64,000 nucleotides of DNA from Crotophaga sulcirostris (GCA_013397455.1 VYZB01000035.1:1088822-1152821); one strand, 5' to 3'. Shown: positions 13,301-25,320, counted from the stretch's first letter. The notes: a model not told the origin generated them from the sequence alone. Translations and numbers: made by a program.

Positions 13301-14137
13301 TATAATGCGCACAGAAGTCTCAACGAAATTTCACTAAATAAGTGATTTGGTTTTGGAAGAGAACTGCTGGTCCTGAAATGCAGCATGGAGAAGCAATGCT
13401 GTGAGGATTTGCTCAAATGATCATAAGCAGGACATGGTTTAGCCCTTCTTCTCACTGCCCTGGAGCTGGTAGGCAGAAACTAAGCAGACCTGGTGCCTCC
13501 CCCATTGTAAATGTAATACAAAATTATTGCTATGATAATAGATTGAACATGATTTCAGGTGACTTAAACTAGCCTAGCCTACTTATTTGCAGTAGAGCAA
13601 AGGGTACTAAGTTTTAGCAAGAAGTGTTTCTTTCTTCAACACCAGTAGGCAATGCTTTCTTATGATGGTATAAGCTTGTCCCCTCTGTCTGTTCAAGCAT
13701 ATTCAGCCCCGTTCAGGCTGACTGCAGGAATGCTTCTGTCCCTTTGGTGTCAGGACTCTGATGAGCTGCAAAGCCCATAACAGGACAAGAAAACAGTTTG
13801 GTTCAGACATCAGGCTCTATCTGATGCTCTTTTTGTCAGGAGAGTTGCGAAGAAACCAGTTGCCAGTGTTGAACCAGGGTGATCCAGGACTACCTAGGCC
13901 GTGTAGTTCATAGGGTGGCCTATACAACCAAATTCTCACCAGAGTTTGCTACTGGCAATTGGGTCTTGACCTCACCAGGAGAGCTGAGCCTTGCCCAGCT
14001 GGGGGAGATTCAAGAGTTTGGGTCTCTTCTTGAATTTCCAGGGGCTGTATGGAGTACAGGGAGGAAAGTCTTCATCAAAACATTCAGGCGTGTTTGGACG
14101 TCTGTGAACTTTTCTCCAAGAATGGTGTGACATGCCC

Positions 14138-14166
14138 ACAAAATGTCAAAACCATTTTGTCAAAAC
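14138..14166. repeat. 8-bp inverted repeat plus 9-bp direct repeat
   Basis: ACAAAATG (14,138-14,145) pairs with CATTTTGT (14,153-14,160) around a 7-nt loop, and TGTCAAAAC occurs twice, at 14,144-14,152 and 14,158-14,166. It is a compact self-similar patch of unknown meaning and may be chance. Confidence 0.5.
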
Positions 14167-17100
14167 TATAGTATTGTTTCCTTTTCCAAAAAGCACTTAT
14201 AAAATGAGCATTTCTTCCCCATCCTCCAAGTTATCCAAAGCTCTGCCCCTTTGGCAACTGAGGCAGGTCTTGCTTCTGCAGACACTACAGCGAGCGCCTG
14301 AGTCTCGGTCTGGTGCTCCTGAACAGCTCCCCAAGATCTCCCTGGCTCTGAAAAGAGAGTCCTGCTGATGCAGCCAGAGTTCATTTGTGCTTCTTGGTTG
14401 TCAGACTTTGTCAGACTTTTGGCTCTGTTTTTCGCAACCAGTTCAGTAGGCCCTGCAGGGAGCTGAACCAGACTTCTGCGAGTCCATGACTTTCCCATTG
14501 TCCTGTGTTAACTGCAGGGCTGGCTGAGTTCAAGCCATTTTTATTCCTTTCTGATTGTTTTCTTTACAGTCTGCTGTTAAATTTAACCAAAATATTTGTG
14601 CAATAAACAGTTATTAGACCAACAAACACTATTAAAATTATTGTGGAACAACTCTGCGTCCATCACACCGTGCACTACCCAGCCAAATATACAATAGGTT
14701 GCTCCTTGTCCATCACACATACAGATGTCCCTGGGGCATCAACTTTACAGTCATGTAGCATGATGAATGTAGAGAGTCACCTGTCCCAACACCTGTTCTT
14801 TTCTGATCAAGCTAAGCAATCTACAGGTTCAGGGATGTTTCTGAAAAGGTTTTGTTAAGAAGCTTTGAACTGGGCCCGTGTGGCAGTGTTAAGGTTTGGT
14901 TTTGATGGACTTAATATTTTTTCACTGTTTTTGGAGAAGTAGTGAACAGATCACCCAGCTCTGAGGTGAAGTACAAACAGGCAGCAGCTCAGTTTAACCA
15001 AGGATATAACATCAAGGTAGTGGAAGGTTGTTTTCATTTGTTCAATGGACTTTGTTAAACACATGGCATCAGAGTGTCATTGCAGTGGCTAGAGAGCATA
15101 AGCTTTTTATCCAGGTAGCAAGAAAAACACATCTCCAGAGTCTCTGATGAATCTTAACAGATAACCCAAAAAGAAAGTAAGTGTGCCCTTTCATCTCTAG
15201 TTGAGTCACATCTTGGCCCCCCTCTGGTGGGGGAAAATAATTTTTTGGTAGTGGTAGTTCTATGGAGGGTGGGGTGGATGGAAGAAAGCAATATGGATAG
15301 GAGAGACTAGCAATTCCACTCACATTGAAAACAGCCTACCACCCAGAAGGGACAGAAATCATTCTGAGGCACTCCTCCTGTCCCAGCTACCCCATCTGGG
15401 GGAACAAAAAGAGACTTCGTCTTCCTCAGGTACCAAATGAATCATCTTTGCCTCTGACAAAACCACTGAAATAGAAGGAAACAAAACTCTCCCTCAGAAA
15501 TGTAGAAAATGGTCGTGTAATTAGCAAGCTGGATCTTTTTTCTGTGCCATTTTTCAGCTGTTATGGGTGTAAACTTGGCTCTGCGGTTGAAATGGCAACA
15601 GCTGTAAACTTCAAAGAATAAATTCCTCCATGCTTTTTTAAGAAGTGTCTACCCTCATCAGCAGACAATCTGCATGGTTCAGCTGAGTTTCTAACTCTCC
15701 AGTACTTTCATGCACGAAGTACAAGCTATGGTTTCCCAGTCTTGTTTTAGGTTCCAGCACTCACCCATTAGAGGGAAATTTTTCCATATTGCTCACTGAC
15801 AGGATATGGAAGGAGTGAATATTTTTCTGGAAAGACCTGAGGTTATTCCCTAACAAATTGAATGTGGTATCTGTGGCTTGGCATGAACATCAGCACCAAT
15901 TTGTCTGACATATTTGATTGCCCCACCAGGCACGTAGGCAGGTTAGAGCGCTCCTTATGGGTCTTTTTTCTCTTGCTTTCTATTGATTCTCTCCCACAGC
16001 CATCCTGGAACTGGCCCTCTGAAAAGCAGAGTCCCCTCTTGCTCTGCTTTCTTTTTCAGCCATTTTCAGCTTTCTTATGTGTAAAATTAAATGGAGAAAG
16101 GAAAAATTTCACTGTGATATTTAGACCAGAGGTCTAGCTCATTTATAACTTATTTAGTAAGCACTTGTTTTTACTGTTTAACATTTCTTTCCTTTCCCTT
16201 TAATATTTTCCTCGTGTAAGTCTTAGTGGTAGGGTGCTGCTGAATATTGATTTTATGGCATTTGGGTCTTGGATCATAACCCCAAAAAATTTGGCAAGAG
16301 CTTCCTATGCCTTCAGCTCTCAGAAACAGTCACAAACAAAAAACCTCTCTGCATTAAATCTAGCTGAATGATGTAGGGACATCTTGACCTTGCTGAGACT
16401 GGCTTCAGGATCATAATTCATGATTCGTGGGCTGGCCAGTGCCATGACCTGTGACTCTGGGAAGTTCCCAGATACACTGAAGACTCATCAGGATCCAGTT
16501 GCCATCTCATTGTTGTACTGAGATGTTTCTCTTGTTCTTGTGTCAATAACAGCAGATGTCTCTTTCAAAGGGGCCTTTTCTCACTTCTCCCTTATCCTCT
16601 TCTGACTCTTCTAGAGAAAAAAAGGGTCTCCAGCATTAGCACTGATGATGTGATGCCAACATGCAGTACTTCTGGTTGTAACCAACAATAAAGACGTAGC
16701 TTATTGCTCCAATAAATCAGCTTTGCGGATTACATGGAGGTCAGCTTGGGGTATCCAGCCATTTGCAAGGTAGGTAGGGCATTTTGAATTAATTTCCTAT
16801 TACGTATTATGAAATAAGAAATTTCCTAATTTTGTATCTGCGGCTTGACCTTTGTTAGAGATTTTTAAAGAACAGATTGAACCTATCACGTTCAGCTGTA
16901 TTTAGCCTGCCTTACATTAAAAGGATGGACTAAATGACTTGATATCCTTCCCAGCTTTGTTTCTAGGGCGTTTCAGACCCTGTCTTTAGTAGAACAAACA
17001 CGCTATGCAAACGAATCATCTTTTGCCCTGATAACCTACATTTTATGTATGCTTCCTGTAAGGCTGTTTGTTCAAGCTGGACCCTTACCTGAACGGTATT

Positions 17101-18247
17101 TCTCTGTCTGTTTTCAATCTCTTTGGGCAGAATATTCTCCAACTCAAGATTATTCTTCTATGCCTACAGTACATTTGGCTTGTGGTTGTTTTGCCTCCTT
17201 TTGGAAGTCCCCTCATGCTTTTCAGTTTGAGAAATCGGCTTCTTATTTGCTTGATTCCTTTCTTAGTAGCTGCAAGATCTCTACTGTAGGTGAGTTAGAC
17301 TGGGCTGAATAAGAGTAAAGGAAAGCTTTCAGGCAGGGCTCCTTCACTTTTCTGAACATAACCTCTTCTGGAGATCCAGATTTGCTATTTTAAGCACTAA
17401 TAAAGGGTGGGTTGTTCAGAAGTCCTATTTTTATTGTTGCTTAACAATGCCAGGAATAATTTCCATGTTTATTGACCTGAGTTTCCATACGGGATCAAGT
17501 AAAAGTCTCGAAGGTTGTTTTGTTTCTATTCTGTGGATAAAGATAAATAATTGAGAGAAGACACCACCCCTCCCCTGCACTGCCCCACCCCAGTTATGTC
17601 GAAGTCCTGGACAGATAGACAAGGAGTGTTTAAAAGACCCTTTTAGGAAAAGCTATTCCTAAGCAGAAACAGCTCCTGCCTAGGTCAGCCAGTTGATGTA
17701 CTTCAGGGGACACACTAGGACATTGCAGCATTGGTAATAAGTTTAATTTACTGAAATGTAAGAATTATCTCCGAGATATATAAAAAAGACATTTCATTTT
17801 GTCTATGAAATTTAATCTAGTCAGACAACAGAATGGATCACAGAGCTCTAGTTTTGAATGCCTTTATTTTGTGGGGAGCTGTTGTTTTGTAGGGATGTTT
17901 CTACTTATGTCAAGTAAATGTTATTGCTGTTTGGTATGGAAGCCAGACACCACTGTCTGCACAAGAAAATGCTACTTTTTTGGTACACTTGGATGTCAAG
18001 TAGACATGTTAATATATGGATACATGTATACATTACCTAAAGTCTCTTCTAGTATCAATAGTGTATGAAAAGAATATGAATGTATTTACGGGAATAACTG
18101 TAGATGACTAGAACATTTATACTTGCAAAAAACCTCTTATTTTGCATTCTTGATCAATAAGGAATACAGTCCAGATCCTCAGGATGGGGTGAAACTACTC
18201 TGTAAGAGCAGTGAATGATCAAACAGCAGACTTTTTTTTTATTCCAG

Positions 18248-18321
18248 GGGAACAATGAGAGGTGTTGATGAATGCCTTCTCCTGGTCTGCTTCAGCCACA
18301 AACGTGTCTGCAGAGTACGAG
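18248..18321 (+). other. Putative 74-nt internal exon
   Basis: The segment is preceded by CTTTTTTTTTATTCCAG, a textbook polypyrimidine tract and acceptor, and followed by GAG|GTGAGT, a near-consensus donor. One of the three frames stays open (one leading base, 24 codons, one trailing base); the other two hit TGA early. The open frame is not recognisable as a known protein and has no obvious partner exon. It could belong to a long non-coding RNA, be an unlinked exon of a gene outside the window, or be a decoy pair arising by chance in 64 kb. Confidence 0.25.
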
Positions 18322-19444
18322 GTGAGTTAGCTCCAGGCACATACTCTCTGTCCAGATCAGGGGAACAGCAGGGGCAGTTTGCAGTTACCTCCAGGACCAT
18401 AAGTTGGGGTTTCCACTGCATGGGATTGAGGGGACCAGTCTGTAGCTGGGTTTGCTCCTAACATAGCATTGAAAATAACTGGCACGAACGCCAAGGCAGA
18501 GGAGCTATGAAGTACTCCGAAGTTCTGCCAGACAGACATGGGCAAAATGCCCAGTGCTTGTAAAATGTTTTGGAGCTGGGATAGATGATAGATAGCAAAT
18601 CTTGCGTGCTTAATACTTACAAATTACCTTTCCAAAGACACACTTCCTTCCTTTCAGCCAGCTGTTCTGCCTCAGCACACTTAGCTGGTAGTTTTCCAGA
18701 CCTGCAATGTGAGTTTAAATTAATTTCTTTGAAAATCTTCCTACTTGCTGCAGTTTTCTTGCCCTTCTTTCCCAAAGCTCTGTCAACAGAGTCTGCTGTG
18801 CTATATAGTTACTTGAACCAAGGTTATTTTCAGAAATTCTTGTTCTATTTCAGAATAAAACTTGATGAGAAAAAGACTGCTCAGTCAAATATCTTCAGAG
18901 CCTATTCTGCCCATTGTTTGTTGTCAAAACAAAATGTTTTTGAGCATTTTCATTTGTATTACATGGGTTTAGGCAAGGTCTCAGTCTAATATTGAGCAAC
19001 GGCAACAGAGTCCTTTCATCTACAGGCTTGCATGGGCATTGGATCAGCCCCTAACTGCCTGTGTGTGTATTTTTTGCCAAGGAAGTTGAAAGCTTGGGGG
19101 TCTAGATCGGAGACCTCACATGGGAGAAATAAACAGGGAAAATACAATGGATAGAAATGGGAAATTTACTTGAACTGTACCTTCACCCTTTTTCTGTTTC
19201 TCAAAGCGTGGAAGTCTGGAGGGACAGTGAGAGACTTTGAGTGTTTGCTGCTGACCCCAGTGATGCAGGTACTCCGCAGGAGGTCCTTTCCCGGCTCCCA
19301 CTTATCGTGGTGGCTGTCCTTATGCCTGTGTAGTAGGATCATGGGCTGTGTATGGATGACTAGTAGGATAGAGAAGGAGGACAGTCCTCAGTCTGTAATG
19401 TAGGATAATGCACGCAGATCCCAGTATTGTCAGTCTGCTTGTCT

Positions 19445-19515
19445 GATGATTCACACAGGTCTTTACATCTTTATATGCCTCAGCTTCTTATAAATAAAAC
19501 GGGAATAATAACATC
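19445..19515 (+). repeat. MIR-like CORE-SINE fragment
   Basis: The stretch TATGCCTCAGCTTCTTATAA followed by ATAAAACGGGAATAATAA closely follows the well-known 3' part of the MIR family of ancient amniote SINEs, where a GTGCCTCAGTTTCC block is followed by TGTAAAATGGGGATAATAA. The preceding AGGTCTTTACATCT also fits the family's AGTTACTTAACCT block. Two small indels are needed. This is recall-based and the copy is old and short. Confidence 0.55.
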
Positions 19516-20308
19516 TTGAGAAACAACCATGGTGTACTACAGCAAATGTCCAACCAGCCCATTATCTTCTCTCTTATCACCCAGTAGCAGATTCTCAAAG
19601 CAGGAGTTCTTGATCACTGCCTTGGTGATTTATGTGGGAGTTTTTGAAAGATGATTGAAGATTTTTTTTCTATCCCATTCCTCTAGCAGTCAAAGAGACA
19701 TTAAGTCTCCTCCTCAGCTGTCATAATTCATGGCCTGGCATATTAACTTGAATCTTGGCTTTCTCACTTCACCCTAGCACCCTGGTCTGTGACCTGTGAC
19801 AGATGTGTGGTCTGATTCATGGCCCCTGCTGCCTTGTGACTGATGGCCCGTGGGAATGGTAACTTCTTCAGCCACTGCCACTATATTTGACAAGGACTGT
19901 GAATGAGAGCCCTAACATTAGGGGAAGTGAGTAAACTTGTCTGTGCATCTAGCTGTGGTTGTACAGACTTCACACACAACCTCCCCCACCAGGTTATTTA
20001 TATAAGGTAATCATCCCCGAGTGTTTTGGAAATGTTTAACCTTTCCTTTAAAACCGGTCTGATAATTTTGTTCTTATTTAAAGACAATGACTATGAAGTA
20101 TCACAGGTGGATTTATTTCTAAAGATGCCCTCTCCAACTGTGCAATACATTTATGTCAAAGTCTAATGGTCTTCCTTTCCTTTCTCACTATGTAATCTTT
20201 ATTAGAGTCTTCCATGATTAATTTTGGAACAGGAACATGAAAGGGGCAGCTCTCCAAGAAAGGCATTGTCTGCATTCACTCTGAGATGGATTTCTTTTAT
20301 TTATTTAT

Positions 20309-21038
20309 NNNNNNNNNNNNNNNNNNNNNNNNNNNNNNNNNNNNNNNNNNNNNNNNNNNNNNNNNNNNNNNNNNNNNNNNNNNNNNNNNNNNNNNNNNNN
20401 NNNNNNNNNNNNNNNNNNNNNNNNNNNNNNNNNNNNNNNNNNNNNNNNNNNNNNNNNNNNNNNNNNNNNNNNNNNNNNNNNNNNNNNNNNNNNNNNNNNN
20501 NNNNNNNNNNNNNNNNNNNNNNNNNNNNNNNNNNNNNNNNNNNNNNNNNNNNNNNNNNNNNNNNNNNNNNNNNNNNNNNNNNNNNNNNNNNNNNNNNNNN
20601 NNNNNNNNNNNNNNNNNNNNNNNNNNNNNNNNNNNNNNNNNNNNNNNNNNNNNNNNNNNNNNNNNNNNNNNNNNNNNNNNNNNNNNNNNNNNNNNNNNNN
20701 NNNNNNNNNNNNNNNNNNNNNNNNNNNNNNNNNNNNNNNNNNNNNNNNNNNNNNNNNNNNNNNNNNNNNNNNNNNNNNNNNNNNNNNNNNNNNNNNNNNN
20801 NNNNNNNNNNNNNNNNNNNNNNNNNNNNNNNNNNNNNNNNNNNNNNNNNNNNNNNNNNNNNNNNNNNNNNNNNNNNNNNNNNNNNNNNNNNNNNNNNNNN
20901 NNNNNNNNNNNNNNNNNNNNNNNNNNNNNNNNNNNNNNNNNNNNNNNNNNNNNNNNNNNNNNNNNNNNNNNNNNNNNNNNNNNNNNNNNNNNNNNNNNNN
21001 NNNNNNNNNNNNNNNNNNNNNNNNNNNNNNNNNNNNNN
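20309..21038. other. Assembly gap (730 Ns)
   Basis: A continuous run of N marks unread sequence. The left flank ends in a short TTTA-type repeat (TTTATTTATTTAT) and the right flank resumes with nine consecutive C residues at 21,039-21,047. Both edges are low-complexity, so the gap probably covers a repeat or base-biased stretch that broke the assembly. Its length may be an estimate. Open frames running through it are artefacts of the Ns. Confidence 0.99.
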
Positions 21039-21108
21039 CCCCCCCCCGTATAATCCTACCTTCTAGGATTTATTTTATTTACTGTATCTAAATTGTATTA
21101 ATTTCTAC

Positions 21109-21155
21109 ATTCCTATTTTCCTTGAAGACTTTTCTGACGGACAGAAAATAGGAAT
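21109..21155. other. 12-bp inverted repeat with competing inner stem
   Basis: Arms ATTCCTATTTTC (21,109-21,120) and GAAAATAGGAAT (21,144-21,155) are perfect reverse complements separated by 23 nt. Inside, TTTTCTG (21,130-21,136) pairs with CAGAAAA (21,142-21,148) around the loop ACGGA, competing for the same 3' arm. It lies about 70 bases right of the assembly gap. It may be the edge of a palindromic repeat; I do not recognise the family. Confidence 0.75.
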
Positions 21156-21507
21156 AAAACTCCACGTATCCTTACTCTCTCTAAGGCATAAGGAGCCGTA
21201 AAAGCGTTCCATGTTCTGATTCTTAATAGGCTGTTACTTCCAAATATTGTTTCCTCAAAACAAGATGTCTGAACCCACAGCTAGCTTTGCAACACAAGCA
21301 GATGCAAATATTGCAGCTTGCTTCTGAGTCAATGTGTGACATTTGGAGTGCACCAGACCCCTTAGGTGACAGGGTATGTGATGGGAAGAAAAATGAAGAT
21401 ATAAGAATACGCCTGAGCAAAACATCCCCTCGAGCAGGGCCTTACTTTGCCTTGAGCTTTGTGCTGTGGACTACCACATGCTTTGGGCCAGCATAGCTGC
21501 TGCAGCC

Positions 21508-21545
21508 CTGTCTGCCTGTTTGTCTGTCCGTCTCTCTATCTGTTA
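21508..21545 (+). repeat. Degenerate (TGTC)n repeat
   Basis: The bases read CCTGTCTGCCTGTTTGTCTG, then TCCGTCTCTCTATCTG, an eroded TGTC/TCTG tetranucleotide repeat. Confidence 0.7.
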
Positions 21546-22039
21546 GTTTCATCAGCTCTGAATCGTGTCCCTCAATAGGAATACCAAGCCCTTACAACAT
21601 GGACTTGTAGTCTGTGAGTAGAAATGCGTTATCCGATTTAGCTGAACTGGGGCAAGCTGGTTTGTAGACACACTACAGTGCAGTTTGGGAAAAGGCTGAA
21701 TTTAGCTCCTCTAAAACGGAAATAAGATGGTGGGAGCTCTAAAAGCAGGAGGGCACCAGACCCTGGCCTGGACCCTGTGGCTGTCCGGGGAACAGGGGAC
21801 TGACCCACCTCTGTAATCTGCCTCTTCACAGGAGGGAAACTACCTTCTGCCTCAACGGAAGTGTTTGGAGGAGACATCCTAAAGAGAATCTTCCCAACTT
21901 TCCCCTCTTTTTTTTGGCATTATCCTTCAGGTTTCACAGCAGGAGGGCTCAATTTGGCACAAAGCAGGTACCTTGAGGTTTCCTTTGCACTGAAGGGAAT
22001 TAAGGCTGCAATTTGAAATGGGCAAATCAAAGGAAATTC

Positions 22040-22400
22040 AAAGTTTAAAACCCACATACTCTTTCAGCTATTTGTCCCACAAGAGCCAAAGCTGTTGGTG
22101 TGGCCAGTACATTAACGGTGAATATCCTGTCTGGCTCATGCCCATTTTTTGTTGCCATAGTTGCATTATTATTTAAAAGTTCTACAGTTTTTGTACTTAA
22201 TGTATACAGAGTGATGATTGCTGGGGCCATAATAATGAAATATGACTTTCTTAATGAAATTTCAGTCCCAGCTCATTTCACTGTTGACATTGAGGTGACT
22301 ACAAATAAACACTTTCCAGAAGAGTCAGTTAAATGGCTGCATAAGCAATTTATCAAGTACTGTAACATTTAAATAAATAAAAAAGAAGTATTCAAGTGTC
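22040..22400. promoter_or_regulatory. Candidate conserved non-coding element
   Basis: About 360 bases free of simple repeats and rich in TAAT/ATTA cores (for example CATTATTATTTAAAAG and CCATAATAATGAAATATGAC). They remain open in one plus frame for about 107 codons and partly on the minus strand. This texture is typical of vertebrate developmental enhancers, and also of ancient domesticated repeats. The plus frame lacks an early ATG and matches no protein family I know, so I favour non-coding. No conservation data are available, so this is an inference from composition only. Confidence 0.3.
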
Positions 22401-24949
22401 GTATATTACTGCCTGTGGCTTTGTTCCCAATAACCTCACTCCTTGTCTTTCTAATAGTATAGATTCCCACTGACAGAAAACAAATCTCTTTCCAACTTGG
22501 AGAATTTTACCAGATTTATCTCTGAATGTCAGATCAATGTGTAGGAAACAAATGGAGTCAGCAACATGATTTAAATTTGAAATCTAACAATTTACAGTCT
22601 CCACTGGTTTCTCATAAACCTTATTAACATTTGGCATTGGGTACCAAGGAACTATAAATAACATTCCAAAAGAACATTTATATCTGCTTAGACTCTCGTT
22701 ATATGTCTTCAACACAGCTTAAATAACGTCAGTAATACCTTCATCATGAACAGGAAATGAAAAAGTTACCCCATACATGTTTTGTCTTTCAATCAAATAT
22801 TATTTTCTCCTCAGAACCGCAGAACTGTTTTTAAAAATATTTATTTTATTTATTCAAAACTTATGGCTACAATTTCCACTTGTTTTTCTAGATCTCAGTA
22901 GGGCACAAACCCCTCCCATCTGAGCAGAGCTGAACAGTTTCTTCACATCTCTCCACGCAGTCCTTCCCTCCCACCCTTTCTCCTTGGTTGTTGGTGGTGC
23001 CCAGGCTCCCTCCTCAGGGACGTGGGCAGGGGCAACACTGTGACACCCTGAGCTGCCTGTGAGCAGAGATGGCATAGGAAGGAGGGGATCATCAGGCATT
23101 TTGAAAAGTGGATCAGATTATAACAGAGCAGGAGATTAGAAAGATTTATAGCCACCCTCCACCAACTGCCCTCGCTCATTTCTTATATTATTAGTTCTCT
23201 TTCTTTCTTTCATTTTAGTTGTTTCTCCTGTCTGTGTGCAACAATTTTATTTCCTTCCTTAGAAGAATGGACCCAGATTTTCTTTTCCATCCAAAACATC
23301 CAAACACTCCTGTCCAAAATTCATTTCTGTTCTGAAATAATCTGTTCCCAATCTGCTACATGGTCCTTGCTGTTTTGATTGTCTCTCTCAGCTGGAAGAT
23401 TAGCTCTTCAGGAAAAGATGCAGAATTACTCTCTACTTCTAAAACATTGTGCAAATGCCAGGCTTTGCCCATAAGAAGTCTTACCTACGGTGGGAATCAT
23501 TGGTTCAAATGTCAACTACATGGGAAAATCTAATTTTGCTCAGGCTGTGAATTCAGAGGGAACGTTTTGCGATAGAACTGGCACCAATGAACAAGGCAGG
23601 AGAGAAGAACTGAACATCGTGCACCAACCACTATAATAAAGGCAAAGAGTACAAAAAAGTACAAATAGAAGAAAGAAGCAAAAAAATGCAACAAATGTTG
23701 CCCATGTTGATGTTGTAAAAAGAGAATTTGTTCTTACATATATGCAAAGTGCATTCATCTAAACTAACTTTTAGAGGCTTACAGAGCCTACTTCTTTAAA
23801 GCCAAAGAAAAATAGGTATTTTGGGAGAGGAATTCATCTACCCTGTTTAAGATATCTACCTTAGGAAGAGGTGAACTGCAGTTTAGATGTGTCTGTTTCT
23901 CCCAACTACTTATAGACTGAGTTTAGACAATTAGTCCAGGTGTAGATGTATATTGGCACCTAATAGTAGGTGAGGTGAGCCTCGGTGGCCATAGCAGAAA
24001 GGATGCTGCACATCATTGTGCAGGAGCGGTGTGGCAGCTTTCCATCATGACTCACCATGGGAGCAAAGAAATGGGCTGCATAGCCAGAGGTTCATGCACA
24101 TTGGTGCAGCCAGTGTCCTGGGACTGGGTCCAAGTGGTGTAGGATAACTCAGCCCATGCAATGGGAAAGAAACTGTGGTAATGTGCTATATACAGCAGTT
24201 CCCTCCAGCAGCTCCTTGTATGAGATGAAATCAGGGAAGAGCTGCATCCTTGTTGTTACCTTTGCTCCTTTTCAAGGCATCCAGATTCCAGGTCATCTTG
24301 TCTGCCAGACTCTCATCATGGCCCCTTGCCTTTCTTGGACAGCCCTTCCCACAGCACTCCCAGAGTCGACAGCTAGAGCCTGGAAACCCTCAGCCAGCCA
24401 GCTTTCCACAGTTGCTCTCTCCTTTGTATCCCTCTTGTCAGCCACTGTCAATACTTGTGTCTCTCCAGTTGTCTGCTACATCTGTTCCCATGCACACTAT
24501 CACATCTGTGTAGCAGGCTCTCATGGCTGCCTGTCCACCCAGCCACCCACACTCTCCATCTCAGCCTAACGGGGCAGGTGAGACCTTTTTCTAAAGCATT
24601 AAGGAAGTCAGCTCACAGTGGTGAAGATTCACTTGCAATTTTTGGTTTCAGCCTGGCTCCTAACAAGGCACTTAGATTCAGAAGTGTCTTTGAAGAAGAA
24701 AAAAAAAATGCCAAAGGCAAAAAAGGAAAGAATACAGACAAAAATTAAAAAGCCACAGAAATGCTCAAAAGAAATATTTCAAAGAGGTGGCAATTAGATT
24801 TAGCTCTCAGAATGATGTGACAGTTTCAAGGGCAAAAATATTTGACATTCAGTAGCATTAGAACTGGTGGAAAATTAATTCCAAGAATGTGTAGCCATGA
24901 AACCAAATATTTCTTCACCTACAGAATTCAACTGAAAGAAAAACAAAGC

Positions 24950-25320
24950 CTTCAAACTTGACCTTCAAACAACAATTAGTGCCTGATTTGTTGACATGGT
25001 TTTTCTGAAGATGGACGATGCTTATGAAGACATTGAGAAGACTATATAATAAATTATATTTTCTTTGAGCTTTTGTAGCCAGTTTTCCACTTTAAACAAG
25101 CTCTGCCAGGGTGTCCTTTTGTTAGGTCTAAAAATTAAAATCAAAGAAAACAATGGCTTGATTGTAGCGTGCGGTTTAACAATAGACCTGAGGCTACTAC
25201 TCAATATTAAATCTCCATAATGAAAAAGAGGAATAATCACACACTTTATTATGGAAATTACATGATATGTTAATTAGAAACCTCTCTGAAAATAAAGCTA
25301 AGTACATGATAATCCAGTTT
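24950..25320. promoter_or_regulatory. Candidate conserved non-coding element
   Basis: AT-rich, repeat-free sequence with closely spaced homeodomain-like cores (ACAATTAGTG, AAAATTAAAATC, GTTAATTAGAAA) and a CCATAATGAAAAAGAGGAAT block. It contains no substantial plus-strand open frame. Called on texture only. Confidence 0.22.

Larger units (their letters stand above)
10314..20308. other. Non-coding DNA with isolated splice-like signals
   Basis: A GC-richer patch at 10.4-11.1 kb has open frames on both strands but no CpG-island density and no recognisable protein. Three acceptor/donor pairs lie on the plus strand at 17,131-17,289, 18,248-18,321 and 18,658-18,708. The open phase of the first does not fit that of the second, so they do not form one coding chain. 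A MIR-like fragment lies near 19.48 kb. Confidence 0.7.

Noticed and set aside
18585..18989. 134-codon plus-strand open frame
   Set aside because: No recognisable motif. The first codons are unremarkable and the composition (rich in F, L, S) is typical of a chance frame in T-rich DNA.
20224..21066. Open frames of 280 and 255 residues
   Set aside because: They consist mostly of unread N bases of the assembly gap.
24156..24569. 137-codon plus-strand open frame
   Set aside because: A second overlapping plus frame is also open, the sequence is C/T-rich, and no protein family is recognisable.
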